NCBI RefSeq assembly: GCF_000733295.1
Contig: NZ_JPMI01000209.1
Location: 1 to 64,000, forward strand
Length of the DNA stretch: 64,000 nt
Direction: 5' to 3'
Origin: Archangium violaceum Cb vi76
GTDB taxonomy: Bacteria; Myxococcota; Myxococcia; Myxococcales; Myxococcaceae
Shown: positions 8,024-15,189 of the stretch, one piece after another
Numbering within the stretch: position 1 is the first letter of the stretch
Layout: every line of letters starts with the position of its first letter
Translations under genes and position numbers: made by a program
The notes under the pieces: generated by a model
What the model was told of the DNA's origin: nothing
The model's input: only the letters and a program-made list of their open reading frames with translations
The model's database searches: none

Positions 8024-8985
8024 GACCCATGCGTGTGCTCGTGACGGGGGGGGCCGGCTTCATCGGTTCCCACGTGGTGGATGCGCTGCTGAGCGAGGGC
8101 CATGAGGTGGCCGTCATCGACGACCTGTCGATGGGGCGGCTGGCCAACCTCCCGGAGCGGGAGCCCCACCTGGAGGTCTTCGTCGGCTCCATCCTGGATG
8201 CCGGGCTTTGCGCTCGGGGGGTCCGTCATGCCCAGGCGGTGATGCACCTGGCCGCCCGCAACTCCGTGCCCCGCTCGCTGGCCGAGCCGCGTCCGACCCT
8301 GGATGTCAACGTGATGGGCTCCCTCAACGTCCTGGAGGCCGCGCGGGCCGCCGGGGTGTCGCGTGTGATCTACGCGAGCAGCAGCTCCGTGTACGGGGCG
8401 GACCCGAGGCTGCCCAAGCGCGAGGACCAGCCAGTCGCCGCATGCAGTCCCTATGGGGCCACGAAGGCGGCCCTGGAGCAACTCGCCCAGGCCTGGACCC
8501 ACGGCTTCGGCCTGCCGACGATCGGCATGCGTTATTTCAACGTGTTTGGTCCGCGCCAGCGGCCCCAGTCCGCTTACGCGGCCGTGGTGCCCAGGTTCGT
8601 CGAGGCCTGTCTGCGGGGTGGCGAGGCCGTCATCTATGGAGATGGGGAGCAGACGCGAGACTTCACCTATGTGGGAAACGTCGTGACGGCGAACCTGCGC
8701 GCGCTCGCCGCGGGGGAGGCTTGTCATGGCCGCGTGTTCAACGTGGCCGCGGGTGGCCGGATCTCCGTCCGTTCCGTCTTCGAGGCCATCGCCGCGGCAC
8801 TGGGCTGTGAGCGTCCTCCACGTTTCGAGCCCCGGCGTCCAGGAGACATGCTGCACAGTCATGCCGACACGGCGGCGGCGGCTAGCGATCTGGGCTGGCG
8901 GCCGGAGTTCTCCTTCTCGGAAGGCCTCCAGCGGACCCTGGACTGGTACACCGCGCGCGACGAGGCATGGTGGCACACCGGGTGA
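8020..8985 (+). CDS. NAD-dependent sugar epimerase/dehydratase (extended SDR)
   Basis: The 321-residue product has the extended SDR hallmarks: the N-terminal NAD-binding GGAGFIGSH, the strand-4 motif MHLAARNSVP, SSSSVYG with the catalytic serine and the SPYGATK segment with the catalytic Tyr-x3-Lys. MRYFNVFGPRQ and GDGEQTRDFTYV are typical of UDP-glucose 4-epimerase and UDP-glucuronate epimerase-like enzymes, so the substrate is most probably a UDP-hexose or its N-acetyl or uronic acid form. The start at 8020 is coupled to the deacetylase stop (ATGA); ATG 8029 is also possible. It closes the seven-gene chain; the convergent kinase-like gene ends four bases away. Confidence 0.9.
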   Translation: MRPMRVLVTGGAGFIGSHVVDALLSEGHEVAVIDDLSMGRLANLPEREPHLEVFVGSILDAGLCARGVRHAQAVMHLAARNSVPRSLAEPRPTLDVNVMGSLNVLEAARAAGVSRVIYASSSSVYGADPRLPKREDQPVAACSPYGATKAALEQLAQAWTHGFGLPTIGMRYFNVFGPRQRPQSAYAAVVPRFVEACLRGGEAVIYGDGEQTRDFTYVGNVVTANLRALAAGEACHGRVFNVAAGGRISVRSVFEAIAAALGCERPPRFEPRRPGDMLHSHADTAAAASDLGWRPEFSFSEGLQRTLDWYTARDEAWWHTG

Positions 8986-8989
8986 CGGC

Positions 8990-9466
8990 TCACCCCGGAC
9001 GCCATGGGTCCGTCACGCGTGTGAAGGGCAATCCCATCTCCTCCCAGCGGAGGTATCGCTCGTACCACCCGATGGCTTCTTCCAGTCCCATCCGTCGGCC
9101 ACCGGGCGCGGGGGACTGCGAGCGGCCCAGGAATTGTCGCTCCCACCGTTCGCGTGGCGGGAGCAGCAGGAGAACCTCTTCGCCGGGAGAGAGCGGGAAC
9201 AGTTCCTCCTCTCCCAGCAGGGCCGCGATGACGACCAATGGGGGGAGTCCATCATTGGAGGGCTCCAGTTCCACCTGGCGGATGGCGCGCATCAACAAAC
9301 CCTTGGCCCGCATCATCCCCTTGCGCGGCTTCGCGGGATCGACGAGGGGGTGGAGCATCTCCGCGAGCTCCAGGATTCGGGGAGGCTCGGGTTGGCTCTT
9401 GTGACTCGCCGCCCAGGTGCTCTTTCCCGCCGCGGGAGGACCCACCAGCCAGGTCAGACGCTTCAT
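8990..9466 (-). CDS. P-loop kinase-like NTPase (hypothetical)
   Basis: The 158-residue product begins directly with a strand and a clear Walker A motif, WLVGPPAAGKST, as in small P-loop kinases and AAA-like nucleotide kinases. A hydrophobic strand LPPLVVIAALL may carry the Walker B region although no obvious acidic residue ends it. The C-terminus contains an amphipathic, Arg/Glu/Trp-rich region (IGWYERYLRWEEMGLPF). I cannot name a substrate; small kinases of this kind phosphorylate metabolites or RNA. It is the last gene of the minus-strand unit and its ATG overlaps the stop of the GT2 glycosyltransferase gene (ATGA). Confidence 0.7.
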   Translation of the reverse strand: MKRLTWLVGPPAAGKSTWAASHKSQPEPPRILELAEMLHPLVDPAKPRKGMMRAKGLLMRAIRQVELEPSNDGLPPLVVIAALLGEEELFPLSPGEEVLLLLPPRERWERQFLGRSQSPAPGGRRMGLEEAIGWYERYLRWEEMGLPFTRVTDPWRPG

Positions 9467-10218
9467 GGCTCCACCCCGAAGAGTTGACGTGCCCGCTCCC
9501 GGAAGGCGGAGATCCGCTCGGGCCCCATGGTGTCCGCGTGCTTGGCCAGGAAGGCCCGCAGACCGGCTACGTTGGTGGAAGAACCGGGGGTGGACAGACG
9601 GAGGCCCGGGTGGACGTGAAAGTGCACCCGGGCTTGGACGTTGCGCCCGTATCTCAGGCCCGGGAGGCGGGCCAGGCGGAAGCCGAGATCCATGTCATGG
9701 AAGGAGGGGAGGGCCGGGTCGAATCCACCGGCCCGGAGGAAGACCTCCCGGGAGATGAACAGGTTGGAGCCCCGGATGCCGGGATTGCGCACCAGGAAGT
9801 CCTCGGGCTGGAGGACGGCGGGAGGTACCTTCTCTGGAATCATCTCCTGCGTTCCTTCCCGGTGCCGCACCTTGAGGAATGCCGTCAACACCAGCTCGAG
9901 TCCCCGGGTGAGCGCGAGCTGTTCGGCCTCCTCCAGGTAGACCGGGTCCCAGGAGTCATCGTCATCGAGAAACGCCAACAGGCTTCCACTCGCGGCGGAG
10001 GCCCCCAGATTGCGAGCGAGGGCCGCTCCATGGGGTACTTCCTGGCGCACCAGTCGCACCCCGGGGCCGGGTGGTTGCTCCATGGGCAGGTCTCCGTCAT
10101 CGACGACAATCACCTCGTCGGGGCAGCGGGTCTGTGCCGTCACACTGGCGAGGGCTCGCCGCAGGAGGGCTGGGCGATCCCGGGTCGGGATGATGACGGA
10201 GATCGAGCAATCCCTCAT
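9463..10218 (-). CDS. Glycosyltransferase family 2
   Basis: The 251-residue product is a compact GT-A enzyme. It opens with SVIIPTRDRPALLRRAL and DEVIVVDDG, the nucleotide-binding half of family 2, and has the metal-binding acidic motif FLDDDDSW. A later RGSNLFISREVFLRAGGFDPAL...HDMDLGFRL segment matches the acceptor/ED-type motif region of inverting family 2 enzymes. No membrane segments are seen, so it is probably a peripheral cytoplasmic enzyme adding one sugar to a lipid-linked or protein acceptor. The longer open frame reaching 10791 is rejected as start because GT2 homology begins at 10218 and this ATG overlaps the upstream stop (ATGA). Confidence 0.9.
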   Translation of the reverse strand: MRDCSISVIIPTRDRPALLRRALASVTAQTRCPDEVIVVDDGDLPMEQPPGPGVRLVRQEVPHGAALARNLGASAASGSLLAFLDDDDSWDPVYLEEAEQLALTRGLELVLTAFLKVRHREGTQEMIPEKVPPAVLQPEDFLVRNPGIRGSNLFISREVFLRAGGFDPALPSFHDMDLGFRLARLPGLRYGRNVQARVHFHVHPGLRLSTPGSSTNVAGLRAFLAKHADTMGPERISAFRERARQLFGVEP

Positions 10219-11390
10219 GGCGTTCCTTCCTGGCGAGAGCGCCGGGATGCCTGGAGAACATGGCGGATCTCCGCGGCGGCTTCTTCTCCGCCAGGAGGCC
10301 CGAGGACTCGCAGGAAGTCCTGCTGGGCCATGAGCTGCCGCTCCAGCTCCAGGGGACTGCGGCGGAGCTGGGTGGCCACACACATTCTCACCGTCTCCCT
10401 GGCGCGTGGATCGGTGTCGAATCGGGCGAGCAGATCCAGGACGCGGGCCGTTCCATCCGCCTCCGGCGCCTGTGGATCGATAGGGTACTCCGGGTACAGC
10501 TCGAGGAGGTTCAATCCCCGAGGCGCCAGTCCGTGCTCTTGATAGACGGGGAGCTGGCAGACCTGGGTGAGGTTCTGGGGAGGAAGAAAGCTGGTTGGCA
10601 CGCCCAGGGCGAAGGCCTCGAAGGGGGCGTTCAGTCCCGGAGCGGTCAGGAACTGCCGCGAGGCGGCCAGGAGCTCCAGGTAGCGCTCCTGTGGCAGCGT
10701 CTCCACCCGGAGGAGACCCTCCGCGCCGTCTTTCCGGATGCGCTCGACGGCTCGTGCTCCCGCGGCGATGGTCACCGACTCCTCGGACCATCCCACCTCG
10801 GGAAGAAGCTCCCGCACCAGCCGCGTCATGGAGGAGGGGTAGCAGGTGTTCTTCCCCGGGACGATGTCCGGGGAGTGGGCTCCGCCGTAGTTCACCAGGA
10901 GATGGGACGTGGAGCGGCGTGTCTTCAGCGAAGGTTGGGGCGAGATCAACGGCCCCACGACTCGTGGCCGGGCTATCTCGTGGCCATACCGGCTCAGCGT
11001 CCCGGCCACGCCGGGGAAGTTCTCGATGATGTAGCTGCGGGCCTGGCGCATGGCGGGCGTCACCCGCCGCTTCATCCAGAACAGGATGTCGACGAAGACC
11101 AGCGGCAGTCCCAACGCCAGTGCCAGATCGATGTTGGCGTTGTTGGAGATGGACAGGTACAGGTCCGCGGATGCCAGCACTGGAGTGTACCCGCGCACGG
11201 ACTCTGAATCCTTGACGTCACAGGGAAGGACCTGGGCGAAGGTGGCGGAATCGCATTGTTCCAGAACCGGTCCGGTCGCCAGCACGGTGAGCCGGGCCTC
11301 TGGCAGATGGTGGGCGAGGGCCCGCAGCACGGAGATGGACCCGTAACAAAACGGGTTGGGATCACAGACGATGTGGAACGGATGGCTCAG
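10215..11390 (-). CDS. GT-B-fold glycosyltransferase, possible CTG start
   Basis: The product has the two-domain look of GT-B glycosyltransferases (MurG/UGT-like): an N-terminal strand-loop, RALAHHLPEARLTVLATGPV, a middle linker, and a C-terminal half with NYGGAHSPD and the donor-site-like segment TAPGLNAPFEAFALGVPTSFLP. The only standard start is GTG 11328-11330, which gives 371 residues but cuts off the first beta-strand and glycine loop. The frame stays open upstream to a TAG at 11415-11417 and encodes HPFHIVCDPNPFCYGSIS, which looks like that missing strand. No ATG, GTG or TTG exists there; a CTG at 11388-11390 preceded by GAGGGGGG could be used, giving about 391 residues. First gene of the minus-strand glycan unit. 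Confidence 0.75.
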   Translation of the reverse strand: MSHPFHIVCDPNPFCYGSISVLRALAHHLPEARLTVLATGPVLEQCDSATFAQVLPCDVKDSESVRGYTPVLASADLYLSISNNANIDLALALGLPLVFVDILFWMKRRVTPAMRQARSYIIENFPGVAGTLSRYGHEIARPRVVGPLISPQPSLKTRRSTSHLLVNYGGAHSPDIVPGKNTCYPSSMTRLVRELLPEVGWSEESVTIAAGARAVERIRKDGAEGLLRVETLPQERYLELLAASRQFLTAPGLNAPFEAFALGVPTSFLPPQNLTQVCQLPVYQEHGLAPRGLNLLELYPEYPIDPQAPEADGTARVLDLLARFDTDPRARETVRMCVATQLRRSPLELERQLMAQQDFLRVLGPPGGEEAAAEIRHVLQASRRSRQEGTP

Positions 11391-11500
11391 GCGAGGGTAC
11401 CCCCCTCGGACATCCTACCCACTTTTGACTTTCCTCCGCGCGGCCTCGCCGCGGAGGTCCCATTGGCGGGCCCGACCCCTCCGTGCCACAGTCCCGCTCG

Positions 11501-12496
11501 ATGAGCGCCGCCATCGATCTCGTCCTGGAAGCCGGAAACATCACCGACACACGCGCGGACGTGGTGCTGCTCAAGCACGCCCAGAGCTTCTACGGCGCGG
11601 ATCAGGCCGTGGCCTCGCGGCTCGTCCAGGTGGGCATTCCGATGGCGAGCTTCTCGGTGCCCATCGGGGACCATGTCTTCATCGAGACGCGGGGTGCCAT
11701 CGGCGCGCCCCTGGCCCTCTTCCTCGGCACCGTGAAGCTGGGGAAGTTCGGCTACCACGAGATCCGCCAGTTCGCGGCCCGGGCGCTCAAGGCGCTCGAG
11801 TCGCGCCCGGACATCCGTCACATCGCCTGCACGGTGCACGGCCCCAACTACGGCCTGGACGAGGACGAGGCGGCGCTCGCGCTCGTCGGAGGCCTCGTCG
11901 AGGCCTTCATGCGGGGCGCCGGGCCACAGGGTCTGGAGCGCATCACCGTGGTGGAGCTACAGCAGAAGCGCGCGGAGCGGCTGCGCACGGCGCTGGAGCG
12001 GGGGCTCGGGAAGAGCCCGGGGGTGGAGCCCCTGACGAGCGGTTGGGGCTTCCGCGTCAAGCGCACGAGCCAGCACGTCCAGGCGCCGCCCATGGCCACG
12101 GCCGGGGCGCAGTCGCTGGCCAAGCCCCACGCCTTCGTCGCCATGCCCTTCGCCACCGAGATGGAGGACGTCTACCACTACGGCATCCTGGGCCCGGTGA
12201 AGGCCGCGGGGCTCCTGTGCGAGCGCGTGGATCAGGCCGTGTTCGAGGGCGCCATCATCCAGCGCATCAAGGAGCGCATCGACACCGCGAAGGTCGTCAT
12301 CGCGGACCTGTCCATGGCCAACCCCAACGTCTACCTGGAGGTCGGTTACGCCTGGGGCAAGGGACGGCCCACGATCCTGCTCGTCCGGGACCTCAAGGAG
12401 CTCAAGTTCGACGTCGCGGCCTACCGCTGCCTCGTGTACCGCAACATCCGGGACCTGGAGACCCAGCTCTCGCGCGAGCTGCAGCACCTGGGCTGA
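11501..12496 (+). CDS. Macro-like domain fused to TIR-like/nucleoside deoxyribosyltransferase-like domain
   Basis: The 331-residue product has two parts. Residues ~1-150 resemble a macro-like domain (AIDLVLEAGNITDTRADVVL, then HIACTVHGPNYGLDEDEA). Residues ~215-331 form a Rossmann-like domain with AFVAMPF, a CERVD segment, VVIADLSMANPNVYLEVGYA and GRPTILLVRD; this pattern is that of TIR-like and nucleoside 2-deoxyribosyltransferase-like domains, with the Glu of YLEVGYA as the likely catalytic residue. Such domains process NAD+ or nucleotides and are often effectors in bacterial conflict systems, which is family knowledge and not shown here. The start at ATG 11501 is chosen because similarity begins at once; GTG 11483 is an alternative. 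No clear Shine-Dalgarno. Confidence 0.65.
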   Translation: MSAAIDLVLEAGNITDTRADVVLLKHAQSFYGADQAVASRLVQVGIPMASFSVPIGDHVFIETRGAIGAPLALFLGTVKLGKFGYHEIRQFAARALKALESRPDIRHIACTVHGPNYGLDEDEAALALVGGLVEAFMRGAGPQGLERITVVELQQKRAERLRTALERGLGKSPGVEPLTSGWGFRVKRTSQHVQAPPMATAGAQSLAKPHAFVAMPFATEMEDVYHYGILGPVKAAGLLCERVDQAVFEGAIIQRIKERIDTAKVVIADLSMANPNVYLEVGYAWGKGRPTILLVRDLKELKFDVAAYRCLVYRNIRDLETQLSRELQHLG

Positions 12497-12691
12497 AGCA
12501 CACCGGGTGCCCCTACTTCGCTTCCGGCTCCGGGGACCTGGGCCGGAAGAGGGGACACCGGAGCACGGGCTGAGGCGCGTACTTCTGCGGCAGCAATGGG
12601 CAGAGGATGAACGTGGACGTCTTCGTCCTCACGTACCTCGGTGGCGCGGCGCAGCGGTGACAGAGGCTCGTCGGGAAGGGCAGCGGGGAGG

Positions 12692-12868
12692 GTGGAGACT
12701 CATCCATGCGCTCCTACCCACGCCTGGACCGCGAGCCGATGTCAAGAGTGCGCGTCCGAGCGCACAGGTCCCCACGGTGTCTGCAAGCACTGCGGTTGGT
12801 TTGGCCGTCCACTCCTCACGGTGACCCACCAGGGTCTGCGCATCACCTATGAGGGCGCTACCGCCTGA
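12692..12868 (+). CDS. Possible small zinc-ribbon protein
   Basis: A 58-residue frame contains two CxxC knuckles (CQEC and CKHC) 15 residues apart, followed by a beta-strand-rich tail (LLTVTHQGLRITYEG), as in small treble-clef or zinc-ribbon proteins. A GTG start at 12692 follows GCAGCGGGGAGG. It runs 22 bases into the end of the convergent ceramidase-family gene. The upstream stretch from 12497 holds no other convincing gene. The cysteine pattern is the only reason to call it; it could be a chance frame. Confidence 0.4.
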   Translation: METHPCAPTHAWTASRCQECASERTGPHGVCKHCGWFGRPLLTVTHQGLRITYEGATA

Positions 12869-13584
12869 GCTTCCAGCCCGGCGTGGTGCCGCGCGGTGAA
12901 CAGCAGCGCGAGCGCACTCAGGACGTGCCAGGCCGCGTGTCCCTGCATCCAGTGATTGTCCGGGTCGCACCACACCCGCGTCACGTCCGCCACCGAGCAC
13001 GCCGCCGCCGCGGCCATCAGTCCCACCGCCAGCCAGAAATCCCGGTACGACTCGCGCGGCTCCTTCCGCCGGGACAGGCGCACCTCGGTTCCCACGATCA
13101 CCAGCACCGCCCCCAGCACCACGAGCTGGTAGGGGACCCCCGCGAGCCGCATCACCGGCACGAGCAGGGTGCACCCCACCGTCAGCCCGGTGTGGACCGC
13201 GCCTACCCGCTCGCGGGGCAACCAGCCGAGGCGATGTAGGTTCAACGCCACCAGCAGGAAGGCGAGCACGTACATCCCCACGAAGTCCAGGAGCTGGGTG
13301 GCGAAGTTGTTCGTCGCGTGGAAGGCGAAGGAGAGCGCCCCCACGAGCAACGTCGTCCAGGCGAAGTGTCCCATGGCGCGGCTGCTGGTGACCCGCCACC
13401 TCCACGCACACCCCAACGCCACGGCCAGGTAGGCGAGGTTGGACCAGGCGTTCGCGGGCTCGTTCACCCAGGCGCACAGCGTGGCCTCACACCACTTCAC
13501 GTTCGGCTCGCCCCAAGTGACCCTCATGTCCCACCAGGGGCAACCCGGCTGGAGGAGCTTCTCGGGTGCTGCCATGCCGTTCAT
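12847..13584 (-). CDS. Ceramidase-family (CREST-type) membrane protein
   Basis: The 245-residue product has about seven hydrophobic segments and the hallmarks of alkaline ceramidase-like proteins: an N-terminal KWCEATLCAWVNEPANAWSNLAY region (the WCE and ExxNxxSN-like motif), SFAFHATNNFATQLLDF carrying the conserved Ser, His and Asp, and a C-terminal WMQGHAAWHVLSAL with the paired zinc-binding histidines. Family members hydrolyse amide bonds in membrane lipids through a zinc site formed by three His and one Asp. Myxobacteria make sphingolipid- and ceramide-like lipids, so lipid amide hydrolysis is plausible. Start at ATG 13584; ATG 13575 is an alternative, neither with a strong ribosome-binding site. 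Confidence 0.85.
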   Translation of the reverse strand: MNGMAAPEKLLQPGCPWWDMRVTWGEPNVKWCEATLCAWVNEPANAWSNLAYLAVALGCAWRWRVTSSRAMGHFAWTTLLVGALSFAFHATNNFATQLLDFVGMYVLAFLLVALNLHRLGWLPRERVGAVHTGLTVGCTLLVPVMRLAGVPYQLVVLGAVLVIVGTEVRLSRRKEPRESYRDFWLAVGLMAAAAACSVADVTRVWCDPDNHWMQGHAAWHVLSALALLFTARHHAGLEAQAVAPS

Positions 13585-13633
13585 GGCCCGAGCCTAGTTC
13601 TCTGCACACCCAGTCCGTGCTCCAAATAGAACC

Positions 13634-13647
13634 CATCATGCCTACAT
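13634..13647. repeat. Direct repeat CATCATGCCTACAT, copy 1
   Basis: This 14-base sequence is repeated exactly at 13681-13694, 47 bases downstream, at the left border of the AT-rich island. The pair could mark the edge of an inserted segment or a pair of protein-binding sites. Confidence 0.7.
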
Positions 13648-13680
13648 CTCACGACATCGTGGCGGCAAGGAGTTCGAACA

Positions 13681-13694
13681 CATCATGCCTACAT
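13681..13694. repeat. Direct repeat CATCATGCCTACAT, copy 2
   Basis: Exact second copy of the 14-base repeat at 13634-13647; AT-rich sequence begins immediately after it. Confidence 0.7.
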
Positions 13695-13951
13695 TAGCGG
13701 CCTTTGTATGGATGAGCAATAGACAGACATATATATATTGAATTGACAAACATATGTCGCTGTCGTGTCTGGCGTTTTGATTGTGTTTGCCTATTCAATA
13801 AAAGACAACAATTAATTGTCATTTTAAAGACAAGCAAAGACTTGCAATTAATTTTGCTTGATTGTCATTGATTGAGGTCTAAATCCTTGCATCCCGCGGG
13901 GCGCGACGAGCACCTCACGTGCGTCGTGGCCCCGGGCGGGATGGGGCTGCC

Positions 13952-15097
13952 TCAATCCAAGGGGTTGCTGGCGCCGCGCAGGGCCTCGTCCACGAGCCAC
14001 GAGGGCACCGCCAGCGCTCCGGCCACCTTCTTCAGCTCCAGGTAGTCCAGGTTGTCCACCTCGCCGTTCGGGGCCTTCCGCAGCGTGAGATGCTGCACCA
14101 GCCGGGCCCGCTCGGGCAGGGCCGCCCTTTCCAGGTACAGCTGCTCCAGCACGGGCAGGAGCCTTCCCGTCCTCAGGGCCAGTTGCAGCAGATCGGGATG
14201 CTCGGACTTCTCCAGATAGGAAGGATCCAGCTCCCGCAGCTCCCACGCCAACAGGGTGTCGGCCTCCTCGTCCGACAGTCCTTCCTCGCTCGCATACTGG
14301 CCCGCGTTCTTCAGGAAGATCCTCGTCTTGGAGAACGCCACGAGCGCACGCACCCGCCACGGGCTGAAGGCATGGGAGCGGAAACCACCGAGTGACTCCT
14401 CGTCCTCGCCGCGCCGCTCGCGGGCCGAGGGATCCGACAGCAGCGCGTCCACATGGCGCGCCGCCGCCTGCAACTCGGACTTCACCGAGCCGGAGGTCCA
14501 TCCACTCACCCGTGCGAGCAGGACGCTCGCGGAGGCTTCCAGCTCCCGGGCGCACAGCAATCCCGCCCGGTCGGCGCTGGCCTCGGCCGCCCGGTTCCAC
14601 CGGTACAACCCCAGGGCCGAGGCGGGGGAGACGCACCTTCCGGACTCCTCGTCCCAGGCGATGGCCGTGGCCGGCAGGGGGAGGGTGAAGTGCTCGAAGG
14701 CGAGGTGTCCGAGCTCGTGCCCGAGGATGAAGCGCAGCTCGGCCTCCTGGAACGCCTCCAGGAGCCGCGAGGACAGGACGATGGCGGGCGTGTCTGGCGG
14801 GGCGTGGACGGCCGCGGCCCGGATCATGGGCTCGGGGTTGACGAACACGTCCACGGGTCCTTCGTAGCCCAGGACCTCCTTGCAGGCGGCCAGTGCATCC
14901 AGGACCCGCGGCGCTACCGGGTGCGTCAGCTTGAAGGCGTTCGACAGCAAATGCCTCTGCCTCGTGACGGCGCCGAACCCACCGGGCATCGCGCCCACTT
15001 CCCGCAACGCCAGCTGGACGTCCTCGCTGGCGAGCAGCTCATCGCGAAAGCGGCGATCGAGTGCGGACTGGAAGTTGCTCGGGTTGACGTGCGACAT
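13952..15097 (-). CDS. M48-like zinc metallopeptidase
   Basis: The 381-residue product has the zinc signature HELGH at residues ~127-131 (ILGHELGHLAFEH), and a following RAAEASADRAGL segment in which ExxxD matches the third ligand region of M48 (gluzincin) peptidases. It lacks the hydrophobic segments of HtpX and Ste24, so it is soluble and cytoplasmic as far as can be seen. The C-terminal ~170 residues are helical and leucine-rich. ATG 15097 is preferred to the upstream in-frame ATGs because AGGAGGGG lies about nine bases before it. It is transcribed divergently from the AAA+ gene at 15190, with only 92 bases between starts, so a shared regulatory region and a functional link are likely. Confidence 0.85.
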   Translation of the reverse strand: MSHVNPSNFQSALDRRFRDELLASEDVQLALREVGAMPGGFGAVTRQRHLLSNAFKLTHPVAPRVLDALAACKEVLGYEGPVDVFVNPEPMIRAAAVHAPPDTPAIVLSSRLLEAFQEAELRFILGHELGHLAFEHFTLPLPATAIAWDEESGRCVSPASALGLYRWNRAAEASADRAGLLCARELEASASVLLARVSGWTSGSVKSELQAAARHVDALLSDPSARERRGEDEESLGGFRSHAFSPWRVRALVAFSKTRIFLKNAGQYASEEGLSDEEADTLLAWELRELDPSYLEKSEHPDLLQLALRTGRLLPVLEQLYLERAALPERARLVQHLTLRKAPNGEVDNLDYLELKKVAGALAVPSWLVDEALRGASNPLD

Positions 15098-15189
15098 GGT
15101 GCGTGACCCCTCCTGCCCACCAGCGTACCTCATCAGGGTTGACTCACCCCATCCCCTTGAAGGGGCGGGCGGCATAGGATGCCGGGCCC

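Larger units (their letters stand above)
13585..13951. other. AT-rich intergenic island with repeats and dyads
   Basis: Most of 13695-13885 is strikingly AT-rich against GC-rich flanks. It is full of GACA and TGTC tetramers and short dyads: ACATATGT (13750-13757), ACAATTAATTGT (13808-13819) and an 8-bp stem CAAGCAAA (13831-13838) with TTTGCTTG (13853-13860). A 14-base direct repeat CATCATGCCTACAT occurs at 13634 and 13681. I find no convincing coding frame. It may be a horizontally acquired remnant, a structured RNA gene or a regulatory region. Confidence 0.6.

Noticed and set aside
11433-11457. Hairpin CCTCCGCG/CGCGGAGG before the macro-like gene as a terminator or riboswitch
   Set aside because: Short GC-rich dyads are common here; no U-tract and no known riboswitch features.
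12641-12691. N-terminal extension of the small zinc-ribbon frame
   Set aside because: Arg/Gly-rich, no homology-like content; the GTG at 12692 with a ribosome-binding site is a better start.
13734-13885. AT-rich island as a CRISPR array or retron
   Set aside because: No regularly spaced repeats with unique spacers and no reverse transcriptase or Cas gene nearby.
15139-15144. TTGACT as a sigma-70 -35 box upstream of the AAA+ operon
   Set aside because: No matching -10 hexamer at 16-18 bases; the match is likely chance.
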